The notes beneath the pieces were generated by a model, which saw only the letters and a program-made list of their open reading frames with translations, searched no databases and was not told the DNA's origin. The position numbers and the translations under genes were made by a program. A DNA stretch of 42,094 nucleotides from Chloroflexota bacterium (lineage in GTDB: Bacteria > Chloroflexota > Anaerolineae > J036 > Brachytrichaceae): contig JAGHYX010000005.1 in the NCBI GenBank assembly GCA_017743375.1, positions 1 to 42,094 on the forward strand, read 5' to 3'. Below, piece after piece: positions 1 through 10,377 of this stretch (position 1 is the first letter of the stretch; each line of letters starts with the position of its first letter).

Positions 1-2
1 CC

Positions 3-77
3 GGCCAGCTCGAGGATTACGAGCTTCCGCAGAGCGAGATCGAGCGCGCGCAGGCAGAGCTGCCGGTCGTGGCATAG
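3..77 (+). CDS. C-terminal tail of a truncated gene (5' end outside window)
   Basis: The third forward frame is open from the window edge and stops at TAG 75-77, giving 24 residues ending in ERAQAELPVVA. The composition (EDYELPQSEIERAQAEL) looks like a normal hydrophilic helix at the end of a protein. The two other forward frames give Arg/Ala/Ser-rich strings typical of non-coding frames in GC-rich DNA. Too little is present to name a family. It could be the end of a small antitoxin-like or DUF433-like protein, but that is only a guess. Confidence 0.35.
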   Translation, partial: GQLEDYELPQSEIERAQAELPVVA

Positions 78-224
78 CGCTGTGAAGTCTTGCTTAACAC
101 CTAGGGTATAGAGGGGTACACAAATTACCGCAAGCACGAGGCGTGATTTGGGCGGTGCATAGGAAGCGACGAGGATATTGTCTTCCAGGATGCCCAGCGG
201 CGTGCAGCACTGTGTAGAGGGGAG

Positions 225-668
225 ATGAAGGTCTACCTAGACATGTGCGCAATCCAGAGACTGCTAGATACACCAAGCCAAGTGCGCATTCAGCTAGAGG
301 CTACGGCCGTATCAATCATCGTGTCTCTTTGCAAAACAGGGAACATAGATTTGGTGACTTCAGAGGCGTTGGTCTATGAGAATGAGCGAAATCCCCTGCC
401 GATTCGCCAAAAACTTGGGTATAGTGTATTGGCTCAGGCCAAGACCATGATCAGTATGACTTCGGGGGTGAAGGCAAGAGCAGGTCAGTTCTTGAGCTAT
501 GGTGTAAAGCCCTTGGACGCTTTGCATCTAGCGCTGGCGGAAGCAGGAGAGGTAGACTATCTCTGCACGTGCGATGATCGGCTGCTAAAGCAAGCAAAGC
601 GTATTCAGAATTTGGCGATAAAGGTTGTTTCGCCTCTTGAGTTGGTCAAGGAGATGATAGAGCCATGA
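225..668 (+). CDS. PIN-domain protein, probable toxin-like ribonuclease
   Basis: The 147-residue protein has the size and pattern of a single PIN domain. An N-terminal strand with an acidic residue (KVYLDMCAIQRLLD, Asp6) is followed by a helical middle and the C-terminal PIN block KPLDALHLALAEAGEVDYL with CTCDDRLLKQA, which carries the remaining acidic metal-binding residues. PIN domains are Mg-dependent RNases, often the toxin of a two-gene module. The start ATG 225 has an AGGGG ribosome site a few bases upstream. The stop overlaps the next gene as ATGA, so the pair is co-translated. The codons are less GC-biased than those of the downstream thr genes, which fits a mobile accessory module. 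RNase activity and toxicity are inferred from the fold only. Confidence 0.8.
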   Translation: MKVYLDMCAIQRLLDTPSQVRIQLEATAVSIIVSLCKTGNIDLVTSEALVYENERNPLPIRQKLGYSVLAQAKTMISMTSGVKARAGQFLSYGVKPLDALHLALAEAGEVDYLCTCDDRLLKQAKRIQNLAIKVVSPLELVKEMIEP

Positions 669-922
669 GCGCGGAAGTGAAGCCCCTGGTGGAGATCAAT
701 CAACAGGCAATGTCCTTGCTCCTTAGAGAGTTGGGCGTCGCTGACACGGTTCGCTTCTTAAAGCAGTTTACGCCTGGGTTAGGTGACTACACCCAAGAGC
801 GCGAGGCATTATTTGCTAACCAGACGTTGGAGCAAATCACAGACGAGATCGAGCGGACCGTGTCTCGCGTTGTCCAATCTGCCCAGCATAGGTCAAGCAC
901 AGGCCACTCGCTGGCGCTCTAG
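665..922 (+). CDS. Small partner of the PIN protein, possible antitoxin-like protein
   Basis: This 85-residue protein starts at ATG 665 inside the stop codon of the PIN gene. It is acidic to neutral and mostly helical, with motifs such as VEINQQAMSLLLRELG and ADTVRFLKQFTPGLGDYTQE. I associate this pattern with small hypothetical proteins found next to PIN genes in Chloroflexota and cyanobacteria. I see no AbrB, RHH, MazE or HTH DNA-binding motif, so if it is an antitoxin it is not of a classical DNA-binding type. The toxin-first order with 4-bp overlap is itself less common than antitoxin-first. The function is not established. Confidence 0.65.
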   Translation: MSAEVKPLVEINQQAMSLLLRELGVADTVRFLKQFTPGLGDYTQEREALFANQTLEQITDEIERTVSRVVQSAQHRSSTGHSLAL

Positions 923-989
923 GGCTTCGTTACTGAAATCTACACCTGCGCGCCTGTCTCTAGATTTAGCAGTGCGGCGTTCACTCTAG

Positions 990-1012
990 AGGAAGCTGCC
1001 AATTGGCTTCCT
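990..1012 (+). terminator. Possible terminator hairpin after the PIN module
   Basis: AGGAAGC at 990-996 pairs with GCTTCCT at 1006-1012 around a 9-nt loop. It lies between the end of the PIN module (922) and the thrC promoter. No T-run follows, so an intrinsic terminator is only possible. I see no gene in the rest of 923-1045. Confidence 0.3.
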
Positions 1013-1045
1013 GGCCCGCACGCGCCTTAGAGCCTGACGCTCGGC

Positions 1046-1051
1046 TAAAAT
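1046..1051 (+). promoter_or_regulatory. -10 box of thrC (leaderless-type)
   Basis: TAAAAT ends 7 nt before GTG 1059. The surrounding sequence (GGCTAAAATCT, 7 nt, GTG) closely matches the arrangement before the membrane protein gene at 32407. No clear -35 and no Shine-Dalgarno site are visible, so transcription would begin at or next to the start codon. Confidence 0.5.
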
Positions 1052-1058
1052 CTCCAGC

Positions 1059-2156
1059 GTGTTATCCACACCACCCTCGCCCGGCCTACGCACGATGATT
1101 GGCTGGCCGGGCGTCATCACGCATTACCGCCCGCGCATACAGATCACCGCGCACATCCCCCCTGTGACGCTGCTCGAGGGCAACACGCCGCTGATCCCGG
1201 CACCGCGCCTGGCCGCGGCCCTCGGCGGCCAGTTCGAGCTGTTCTTGAAATACGAGGCTGCCAACCCCACCGGCTCGTTCAAGGACCGCGGCATGACGGC
1301 TGCGATCACCCAGGCAGTGGCCGACGGCGCGCGCGCCGTCATCTGCGCCAGCACCGGCAACACGGCTGCGTCCGCCGCGGCCTACGCCGCGCGCGCCGGC
1401 CTGAAGTGCGTGGTGCTGGTGCCGGAGGGCAAGATCGCAGCCGGCAAGCTGGCCGGCGCGCTGAGCTATGGCGCACAGGTGATTGCCATCAACGGCAACT
1501 TCGACGACGGCCTGCGCATGGTGCGCCAGGCCGCCGAGCGCGCGCCGATCGCCCTGGTGAACTCGATCAACCCCGCCCGCCTGCAAGGGCAGAAGACGGC
1601 TGCCTTTGAGATTTGCGATGCGTTGGGCGATGCGCCGGACTGGCTATGCCTGCCAGTGGGCAACGCCGGCAACATCACCGCCTATTGGCTGGGCTTCAGC
1701 GAATACTTCGCCGATGGGCTGATCACCCGCAGGCCGCGCCTGCTGGGCGCACAGGCCGCCGGCGCCGCGCCAATCGTCATCGGCCATGCCGTGGAACACC
1801 CGGAGACCATCGCCACCGCCATTCGCATCGGTAACCCGGCGCGCTGGCGCGAAGCCGTCGCCGCGCTCGACGAGTCCGATGGGCGGATCACTGCCGTGAG
1901 CGACGAAGAGATCCTGGACGCCTACCGGCAAGTGGCGCGCAGCGAAGGGGTGTTCTGCGAACCCTCATCAGCGGCTGGGCTGGCTGCGTTGGCCAAAGGG
2001 CTGCGCGAGGGATGGCTCGACCTGCGCGGCCAGCGCGTGGTGTGCGTGCTCACCGGTCACGGCCTGAAAGACCCCGACACGGCCATCCGCGACAGCGCGC
2101 CGCCGATCAGCATCCCGCCGCGCATCGAAGCGCTCCTGGATGCCTTGAACCTTTAG
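1059..2156 (+). CDS. thrC: Threonine synthase
   Basis: PLP-dependent enzyme converting O-phospho-L-homoserine to L-threonine and phosphate, the last step of threonine synthesis. The fold-type II signature NPTGSFKDRGM carries the PLP lysine. It is followed by the phosphate-binding ASTGNTAASAAAYAARAG block, the LPVGNAGNI loop and the C-terminal EPSSAAGLAAL region. At 365 residues it is the short ThrC type. Similarity to other ThrC N-termini begins around IGWPGVITHYR, which would favour ATG 1095. That ATG has no ribosome site, whereas GTG 1059 lies 7 nt after a -10 box like other genes here, so I report 1059 with 1095 as the alternative. thrB follows after 20 bp, making a two-gene threonine operon. 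No homoserine dehydrogenase gene is in view. Confidence 0.93.
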   Translation: MLSTPPSPGLRTMIGWPGVITHYRPRIQITAHIPPVTLLEGNTPLIPAPRLAAALGGQFELFLKYEAANPTGSFKDRGMTAAITQAVADGARAVICASTGNTAASAAAYAARAGLKCVVLVPEGKIAAGKLAGALSYGAQVIAINGNFDDGLRMVRQAAERAPIALVNSINPARLQGQKTAAFEICDALGDAPDWLCLPVGNAGNITAYWLGFSEYFADGLITRRPRLLGAQAAGAAPIVIGHAVEHPETIATAIRIGNPARWREAVAALDESDGRITAVSDEEILDAYRQVARSEGVFCEPSSAAGLAALAKGLREGWLDLRGQRVVCVLTGHGLKDPDTAIRDSAPPISIPPRIEALLDALNL

Positions 2157-2176
2157 ATTGGCGCGTGGCCGGAGAG

Positions 2177-3109
2177 ATGGAGAAGCTGATCACCGTTCGC
2201 ATTCCCGCCACCAGCGCAAACCTCGGCCCGGGTTTTGACTGCATGGGCCTGGCTCTGGATTTGTGGAACACCTTCGAGCTATACCGAGGTGAAGGGAGCG
2301 GGATCAGCGTGGCATCGCACGGCGAGGGCCAGGATGTGCTCCCCAGCGACGCCAGCCACTTAGTGGCCCATACCATGCTCGAAGAGCTGAACCTGCACGC
2401 GCCGTTTGACGCGCGCAGCCAAGCGTATCACATCGTCTGCCACAATCACGTGCCCTGCGCCAGCGGCCTGGGGTCCAGCTCCACGGCGGTGTTGGCCGGC
2501 CTGCTCTTCGCTCACGCGCTGTTGGATTCGTCAATCTTGCGCACATCGGCTGGCTTAGCCCAGGTGCTTCGGCGCGCCTTTGAGATCGAAGGCCACGGGG
2601 ACAACGTGGCGCCGGCCCTGCTGGGCGGGCTGGTGGTCGTGGCGAGCCACAACGGCGAGGTGATCGCGCACAAGATCGAGCTACCGCCGCTGCGCCTGGT
2701 GGCGTGCGTGCCGCGCTTTCACTTCATGACTGCTCATGCGCGCTCGGTGCTGCCGCCGCGCTACGCCCGCAGCGACGCCGTGTTCAACATCGGTCGGGCG
2801 ATCCTGGTGGCTGAAGCGCTGCGCACGGCCAACGCGCAACTCTTGGCGAAAGCAATGGACGACCGATTGCACGAGCCATATCGCCTGCCGGCCATCCCCG
2901 GTGCCATCGAGGCCAAGCGCGCTGCGCTCGCGCACGGCGCGTATGCAGTGAGCCTGAGCGGCGCCGGCCCGGGCATCCTGGCTTTTGCCGACGAGAATCA
3001 CGAAGCCATCGGTCAAGCCATGCAGTCTGCCTTTGCCTCGGCGGGTGGGCTGAGCGCGCGCTACTGGATACTGAACGTGAGCTTGGCCGGCGCGCAGATC
3101 ATCGTTTGA
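2177..3109 (+). CDS. thrB: Homoserine kinase (GHMP family)
   Basis: It phosphorylates L-homoserine with ATP to give the substrate of the adjacent ThrC. The 310-residue protein opens with the GHMP N-terminal block VRIPATSANLGPGFDCMGLAL. The ATP-binding loop is VPCASGLGSSSTAVLAGL and the C-terminal GHMP motif is VSLSGAGPGILAF. The conserved GHGDNVAPALLGG segment is also present. The start ATG 2177 was chosen because homology begins at MEKLITVRIPAT. GGAGAG sits directly upstream, slightly too close, and GTG 2165 is an in-frame alternative. A longer frame opens back to 2012 inside thrC, but its extra residues are Arg/Pro-rich read-through and not credible. Confidence 0.95.
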   Translation: MEKLITVRIPATSANLGPGFDCMGLALDLWNTFELYRGEGSGISVASHGEGQDVLPSDASHLVAHTMLEELNLHAPFDARSQAYHIVCHNHVPCASGLGSSSTAVLAGLLFAHALLDSSILRTSAGLAQVLRRAFEIEGHGDNVAPALLGGLVVVASHNGEVIAHKIELPPLRLVACVPRFHFMTAHARSVLPPRYARSDAVFNIGRAILVAEALRTANAQLLAKAMDDRLHEPYRLPAIPGAIEAKRAALAHGAYAVSLSGAGPGILAFADENHEAIGQAMQSAFASAGGLSARYWILNVSLAGAQIIV

Positions 3110-3134
3110 CGGTTGTCGTGGTTGTTTGTAGAAT
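3106..3134 (+). promoter_or_regulatory. Sigma70-type promoter of the ABC ATPase gene
   Basis: TTGACG (3106-3111) and TAGAAT (3129-3134) are separated by exactly 17 bp, a canonical layout. The -35 overlaps the thrB stop codon. The predicted leader of about 30 nt carries GGAGAG 7 nt before ATG 3171, so this gene has an ordinary leader, unlike several others in the window. Confidence 0.7.
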
Positions 3135-3170
3135 CTAGGCGTTTACTTAACCCAGTTGGAGAGTGACCCC

Positions 3171-4274
<1,104 letters not shown>

Positions 4275-4278
4275 CAGA

Positions 4279-4305
4279 AAGCCCCTGCACGACAAGCAGG
4301 GGCTT
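4279..4305. terminator. Bidirectional terminator between ugpC and recN
   Basis: AAGCCCCTGC (4279-4288) and GCAGGGGCTT (4296-4305) form a perfect 10-bp stem with a 7-nt loop. It lies in the 38-bp gap between two converging genes. Short T/A-rich flanks on both sides (GATTTT on +, TTTCTGTT on -) fit termination in both directions. Confidence 0.8.
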
Positions 4306-4312
4306 CCGATTT

Positions 4313-6016
4313 TCAAGAGGTCTGCTTTTTATAGGTCTCAGCCTCATCGAGCAACTGTTGCGCGCTGCGCAGGCCGGCCTCACCGCTGGTGCCCAGCATC
4401 TGGGCCAGTTCTTCCAACCGTGTTTCCCGATCGAGAGGGCGAACGACGGTCATTGTGCGGCCGTCGCGTTGGATCTTCTCCACCTTGTAATGCGCGTCGC
4501 CGAAGCTGGCCAACTGCGGCAGATGGGTGATGCACAGCACCTGATGGGTGCGCGCCAGTTGCCACAGCTTCTGGCCGACGACCGTGCCCACGCGCCCGCC
4601 GATGCCCTGGTCAATTTCATCGAAGATCAGCGTGGGCGTGCTATCGGCGTGCGCCAACGTCGCCTTGAGGGCCAGCATCAGGCGCGCGGCCTCGCCGCCG
4701 CTGGCGACCTTGGCCAATGGCTTCAACCCCTCGCCCAGGTTAGGGGCAAGCATGAACTCCACGTGATCAGCGCCGGTCATATCCGGCTCTTGAGGGGTGA
4801 AGCAGACCTCGAACCGCGCGCCGCTCATGCGCAGGTCGCGCAGCTCAGCCTCGATGTCTCTGGCCAACCGATGCGCGGCTTCCCGCCGCTTCTCAGAAAG
4901 CGCGCCGGCCAGGGTGTTGACGATCTCCGCCAACGCCGCTTCCTGCTGTTGGAGCGATTCCAGGTGTTCGGCGCTGTGCTCGATCTGGTTTAGCTCGGCC
5001 TCGGCCTGTGCGGCAAAGGCCAGCACGGCCTCGACCGTCTCGCCATATTTGCGCTTGAGCTTTTTAATCAGCTCCAGGCGTTCTTCCACCTTCTGCAAGC
5101 GCTGGGGGTTGAACTCGATCGCGTCGCGATAGTCGCGCAGGGTGCGCGCCACCTCGCTCAGGATGGCGTTGGCTTCTTCCAGCGCGGCGTGATATGCCTC
5201 GAAGCGCTTGTCGAAGCGCGCCAGTTGGGCGACGGCGCGCATGGCCTGGGCGAGCTGGTCGAGCGCCGCCGGCGAACCGCGCGACGATTCGTAGAGCAAG
5301 GCGTAGGCTTCATCGGCGTAGGCGGCCAGCGTTTCGGCGTTGGCCAGGCGGGCGTGTTCTTCCAATAGCGCTTCTTCCTCGCCGGCCTTTAAGCGCGCCG
5401 CGCGGATTTCTTCTATCTGAAACTTGAGCATGTCCACGCGGCGGGCGTGCTCGCGCTCGTTGCGCTGAAGGGTCTCTATCTGTCGGCGCACCGCGCGCAG
5501 CGCGCCGACCTGAGCCGCCATCTGCTGACGCAGGTCCCAGCACCCCGCATAGCGATCTAACAGGTTGACGTGCTCTCTCACCCGCAGCAGCGAGAGGTGC
5601 TCGCTTTGTCCGTGCAGGTCCACCAGCAACTCGCCCAGCGCGCGCAACACATCCTGCCCCACCGTGCGACCGTTGACGCGCGCGATCGAACGACCGTTCG
5701 CGCGCACCTCGCGCGCCAGCGTGAGGTGGCCTGGCGCATCGTTCTCCAGGCCATGCTCGGTGAGCAGCGCCTCAATCTGATCGCGCAGCGCAGGGCTGCT
5801 GTCGGAGCAATCGAAGAACCCCTCGATGAGCGAGGCCGAAGCGCCGGCGCGCACCATGCTGGGGTCGGCGCGATCGCCGAGCAACAGCGAGATGCAGTCC
5901 ACGATGATGGATTTGCCCGCGCCGGTCTCGCCGGTGAGCACATTCAGCCCAGGCGCAAACGACAGATCGAGCGCCTCGATGATCGCAAAGTCGCGCACGC
6001 GCAGTTCAGCGAGCAT
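4313..6016 (-). CDS. recN: DNA repair protein RecN
   Basis: SMC-like ATPase that acts at DNA double-strand breaks during recombinational repair. The 567-residue protein has N-terminal Walker A GLNVLTGETGAGKSIIVD. A long coiled-coil middle rich in Glu/Arg/Ala runs from roughly residue 150 to 390. A C-terminal head follows with the ABC signature ASGGEAARLMLALK, Walker B PTLIFDEIDQGIGG and VLCITHLPQLAS. Length and order are typical of RecN. It lies 24 bp downstream of the aminotransferase gene on the same strand and is probably transcribed with it. No convincing independent promoter was seen. Confidence 0.95.
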   Translation of the reverse strand: MLAELRVRDFAIIEALDLSFAPGLNVLTGETGAGKSIIVDCISLLLGDRADPSMVRAGASASLIEGFFDCSDSSPALRDQIEALLTEHGLENDAPGHLTLAREVRANGRSIARVNGRTVGQDVLRALGELLVDLHGQSEHLSLLRVREHVNLLDRYAGCWDLRQQMAAQVGALRAVRRQIETLQRNEREHARRVDMLKFQIEEIRAARLKAGEEEALLEEHARLANAETLAAYADEAYALLYESSRGSPAALDQLAQAMRAVAQLARFDKRFEAYHAALEEANAILSEVARTLRDYRDAIEFNPQRLQKVEERLELIKKLKRKYGETVEAVLAFAAQAEAELNQIEHSAEHLESLQQQEAALAEIVNTLAGALSEKRREAAHRLARDIEAELRDLRMSGARFEVCFTPQEPDMTGADHVEFMLAPNLGEGLKPLAKVASGGEAARLMLALKATLAHADSTPTLIFDEIDQGIGGRVGTVVGQKLWQLARTHQVLCITHLPQLASFGDAHYKVEKIQRDGRTMTVVRPLDRETRLEELAQMLGTSGEAGLRSAQQLLDEAETYKKQTS

Positions 6017-6040
6017 CGCGGTGATGAACTTTATCCCCCT

Positions 6041-7357
6041 TCAGGCGACTTGGTCAAGGGCGGCGGCAAAGATCTGGAGCGCCTCATCAATCTGCGCCTC
6101 GTTCACCACCAGCGGCGGGATCCAGCGGATCACGTTCTCATACGAGCCGCAGGTGAGCAGCAACAGATTGTGGTCGGCACAGTGTTTGACGAGCTGCTGC
6201 GCGAGATGCTTGCTTGGAGCGCCGGTGTGCGGGTCAATCAACTCGGTCGCCACCATACAGCCCAGGCCGCGCACATCGCCGAGGATGGGGAAGTCTCTCT
6301 GTAGCGCGCGCAAGCCCTGGAGCAATTGCTGGCCGCGCGCCAGGCTGTTCTCCGGCAGCCGCTCGTCCTTCATCACGCGGATCGTCTCGACGGCGGCAGC
6401 CGCCGAGACCACGTTAGGCCCGTAAGTGCCGCCGTGCGAGCCGGGCGGCCACGTCTGCATGATCTCGCGGCGGGCGGCCACGCAACTCAGCGGCATGCCC
6501 GAAGCCAATCCCTTGGCCATCACTAGGATGTCGGGCACAACCCCAACGTGCTCAAGGGCGAAGAACTTGCCGGTGCGCCCGAAGCCGGTCTGCACTTCGT
6601 CAAAGATGAGCAAGATGCCGTGCTCATCGCAGATCTGGCGCAGCGCGCGCAGGAAGGAGGCCGGCGGCACGACGTAGCCGCCTTCGCCCAGCACCGGTTC
6701 GACGATGATCGCTGCGGTCTCCTGCGGAGCGGTTTGTGTCTTCAGGAGAAAGCGCACTGCCTCCGGCGCATAACCGCAGCAGCGCCCGCCGTCGTTCGGG
6801 CAACTGGCGCTGAGGGCGGCGCGCTCAGCGGCGCTCAGCGTTCGCTGGGCCACCGGACAGTGATAGCAGTGCGCATAGGGCGCGGCGAACACACCGGCCG
6901 GCAGCGGCTGATACTTCGACCGATAGCTCGTCTTGCTCATCGTCAGCGCCATCGTCAGATGCGTGCGCCCGTGGAACGACCCCTCGAATGCGATCACGTT
7001 GGTGCGGCCGGTGGCCTGTTTGGCCAGCTTGATGGCAGCTTCGACGGCCTCGGCGCCGCTGTTGCTGAAGAAGAACGTGTCAAGCTCGGGCGGGCAGATG
7101 CTGGCCAGCTCGTCGGTCAGCTCCAGCACCTTGTCGGCGATGGCGATGCCGATCTGCCCGTGCAACAGCCGGGCGGCCTGCTCCTGGATGGCGCGCACGA
7201 TGCGTGGGTGGGCGTGGCCGGTGTTCGTCACGCCGATGCCGCAAGTGAAGTCCATATAACGCCGACCGTCTTTGTCATACAGATAGATCCCTTCGCCGCG
7301 CTCTACGTGAATGTCGAAGGCGCGCGCCCAGACGGGAGAGAGGTGCTCTTTGGCCAT
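6041..7357 (-). CDS. Class III aminotransferase (GabT/ArgD-like)
   Basis: PLP enzyme moving an amino group from an omega- or alpha-amino acid to a 2-oxoacid. Motifs in order are YMDFTCGIGVTNTGHAHP, the phosphate-binding NSGAEAVEAAIKLAK, FEGSFHGRT, the cofactor Asp in LLIFDEVQTGFGRTGK, the PLP lysine in LVMAKGLASGMPLS, and GGTYGPNVVSAAAA. At 438 residues it best fits the 4-aminobutyrate aminotransferase branch, but the substrate is uncertain. A Cys-rich segment around residues 168-200 (HCYHCPVAQR, then SCPN and GRCCGYA) lies before the large-domain core; similar Cys/His insertions occur in related enzymes, perhaps as a metal site. The -10-like TACACT ends 9 nt before the ATG and there is no ribosome site. 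Confidence 0.85.
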   Translation of the reverse strand: MAKEHLSPVWARAFDIHVERGEGIYLYDKDGRRYMDFTCGIGVTNTGHAHPRIVRAIQEQAARLLHGQIGIAIADKVLELTDELASICPPELDTFFFSNSGAEAVEAAIKLAKQATGRTNVIAFEGSFHGRTHLTMALTMSKTSYRSKYQPLPAGVFAAPYAHCYHCPVAQRTLSAAERAALSASCPNDGGRCCGYAPEAVRFLLKTQTAPQETAAIIVEPVLGEGGYVVPPASFLRALRQICDEHGILLIFDEVQTGFGRTGKFFALEHVGVVPDILVMAKGLASGMPLSCVAARREIMQTWPPGSHGGTYGPNVVSAAAAVETIRVMKDERLPENSLARGQQLLQGLRALQRDFPILGDVRGLGCMVATELIDPHTGAPSKHLAQQLVKHCADHNLLLLTCGSYENVIRWIPPLVVNEAQIDEALQIFAAALDQVA

Positions 7358-7366
7358 GGTGCGCCC

Positions 7367-7372
7367 AGTGTA
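7367..7372 (-). promoter_or_regulatory. -10 box of the aminotransferase gene (leaderless-type)
   Basis: TACACT on the minus strand ends 9 nt upstream of ATG 7357. No Shine-Dalgarno site lies between. The match is weaker than the other leaderless-type boxes in this window. Confidence 0.35.
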
Positions 7373-7566
7373 CCCGCAGGGGATTCGCTGGTGCCTCCGC
7401 GATCCGGGACAAGCTGCTTCAGGATGTGCTGCCCAGCGAAGGTAAGTTTGTGCTAGGCAGGCGACGGCAGGCCATCGCCTACTTCAAATTAGCGTCTTCT
7501 ACGTGAGATCAGTTCTGGCCCCGACCCTGAATCAGCTCTATGCAAATGCAAAACCTGAGAATCCTG

Positions 7567-7572
7567 TATAAT
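7567..7572 (+). promoter_or_regulatory. -10 box of the tRNA-Leu gene
   Basis: A perfect TATAAT lies 11 nt before the mature tRNA 5' end. I could not identify a -35 at normal spacing. Transcription would start only a few bases before the tRNA. Confidence 0.55.
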
Positions 7573-7583
7573 CAAAGCTATAG

Positions 7584-7667
<84 letters not shown>

Positions 7668-7692
7668 CCTGCGGTGGTAAGACGACGGAAAC

Positions 7693-8052
7693 ATGTATCA
7701 CGCTCTCTCGCCGCGCCGGTCGCGCCCCTCCTCCCCGTGGAATCGCCTTCTGATCTGGCTTTCCGTCGCCGCCATCACGCTCTCATTGCCGCTCATCTTT
7801 AACGTTGCTGCGCGCTTGCAGGCCGAAGCGCGCATGGCCGCCGAGGTGGCGCGGATGACACGACAAGTCCAAGATGCCGAGCTTAGGTTAGCGCGCCTGC
7901 GTGCGGCGCTGGACTATGCGCGCAGCGATGCCTTCGTCGAGCGTTGGGCGCGCGTTCACGCACGCTGGAGCAAGGCCGGCGAAGTCGTCGTCGTGCCATC
8001 GGCAACTCAGCAAGAGTCCCGCGTTTGGTGGGAAGAGTTTCTATACCCTTGA
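7693..8052 (+). CDS. Septum-formation-initiator-like protein (FtsB/DivIC/FtsL type)
   Basis: The 119-residue single-pass membrane protein has a basic N-terminus (about 1-17), one transmembrane helix at about 19-40 (LLIWLSVAAITLSLPLIF), and a coiled coil at about 42-75 (RLQAEARMAAEVARMTRQ). A C-terminal YARSDAFVERWARVHARW segment resembles the end of FtsB/DivIC proteins. Such proteins bridge the divisome and activate septal cell-wall synthesis. It sits 25 bp after the tRNA and 53 bp before the bactofilin gene, so it may be transcribed from the tRNA promoter. Assignment to FtsB, DivIC or FtsL cannot be decided from sequence this divergent. Confidence 0.78.
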   Translation: MYHALSPRRSRPSSPWNRLLIWLSVAAITLSLPLIFNVAARLQAEARMAAEVARMTRQVQDAELRLARLRAALDYARSDAFVERWARVHARWSKAGEVVVVPSATQQESRVWWEEFLYP

Positions 8053-8105
8053 CGATTCAGTATCAACAGAAGATCACAGCAGTCTAAGGAGAGAAGGAAG
8101 AGAAG

Positions 8106-8615
8106 ATGTTTGGAAGAGATAGAAGCACGCCCGCATCACAGCCGGCGCAGCAGTCATACGGCAGCCAAGTAAACGCCGCGCAAGCGCCGAATGTCTCCCC
8201 CCCTGTTGGCCCCACCCCTAAGCTCGAAACGGTCATCGGCCCCAATTGCCGGATCACCGGCACGCTCCAGAGCGACGGCGGCGCCCGCATCGAGGGCATC
8301 TTCGAGGGCACCATCCAGATCACTGGCAACCTCGTCGTCGCCGAGAGCGCCCGCGTGATCGCGGAGATCCAGGCCTATAACGTCACCATCTCCGGCCAGG
8401 TGAAAGGGAACATCACCGCCAACCGCGTGGAGATCACCGAGACCGGCAAGGTCTGGGGCGATTTGAACGTGAACAGCATGCTGCTGCACGAGGGTGCCTA
8501 CCTGCGCGGCAACACCAACATGGCCGGCGATGTCGAGCCGCCCGCGTTCGAGCCGCCTCGGATCGCCGCCCCCAGACCAGTGGCCGCCATCGAAGGCGAG
8601 GTCGAAGAGCCTTGA
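8106..8615 (+). CDS. Bactofilin (polymer-forming cytoskeletal protein)
   Basis: The 169-residue protein has a disordered Gln/Pro/Ala-rich N-terminus (about 1-38). A right-handed beta-helix core of about 100 residues follows, with short repeating turns (TVIGPNCRITGTLQSDGGAR, GNLVVAESARVIAEIQAYNV, KGNITANRVEITETGKVWGD). A Pro/Glu-rich tail ends it. This is the bactofilin (DUF583) layout, which makes non-polar filaments involved in cell shape or in positioning envelope proteins. GAGAAGGAAGAG before the ATG supports the start. The stop overlaps the next start as TTGA, and the upstream neighbour is a division-type protein, which suits a morphogenetic role. Confidence 0.9.
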   Translation: MFGRDRSTPASQPAQQSYGSQVNAAQAPNVSPPVGPTPKLETVIGPNCRITGTLQSDGGARIEGIFEGTIQITGNLVVAESARVIAEIQAYNVTISGQVKGNITANRVEITETGKVWGDLNVNSMLLHEGAYLRGNTNMAGDVEPPAFEPPRIAAPRPVAAIEGEVEEP

Positions 8616-8907
8616 CGCTGAGTGCCGCAGAAGTTGAGCACATCGCGCGCCTGGCGCGCCTCAGCCTGAGCGAGGACGAGCTGGCGCGCTACGCACGTCA
8701 GCTCTCGGCCATCCTCGATTACGCCTCACAGCTCGCCGGCCTGGACATCGAGGACATCCCGCCGACGGCGACCGTGCTCCCCATCCACAGCGTGATGCGC
8801 GAAGGCGATGAAGTGCGCGCGGGGCTGCCGCGCGCAGATGCGCTGCGCAACGCGCCGGACACAGATGGGGTCAGCTTCGTCGTGCAGGCCACCTTCGGCG
8901 ACGAGGA

Positions 8908-8911
<4 letters not shown>
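8612..8911 (+). CDS. gatC: Glutamyl-tRNA(Gln)/Asp-tRNA(Asn) amidotransferase subunit C
   Basis: The 99-residue GatC is the small subunit that stabilises GatA-GatB in the complex converting misacylated Glu-tRNA(Gln) or Asp-tRNA(Asn). Typical features are VEHIARLARLSLSEDELARY, the LSAILDYASQL helix, and the extended segment with PTATVLPIHSVMREG. The best start is TTG 8612, overlapping the bactofilin stop by four bases. The stop overlaps the gatA start as ATGA, so both are translationally coupled. Confidence 0.93.

Positions 8912-10373
<1,462 letters not shown>

Positions 10374-10377
<4 letters not shown>

Noticed and set aside
2012-2176. N-terminal extension of homoserine kinase
   Set aside because: The extra 55 residues are Arg/Pro-rich read-through in the thrC 3' end; GHMP homology begins at ATG 2177.
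6548-7456. Plus-strand frame of 302 codons over the aminotransferase gene
   Set aside because: Antisense shadow with no family features.
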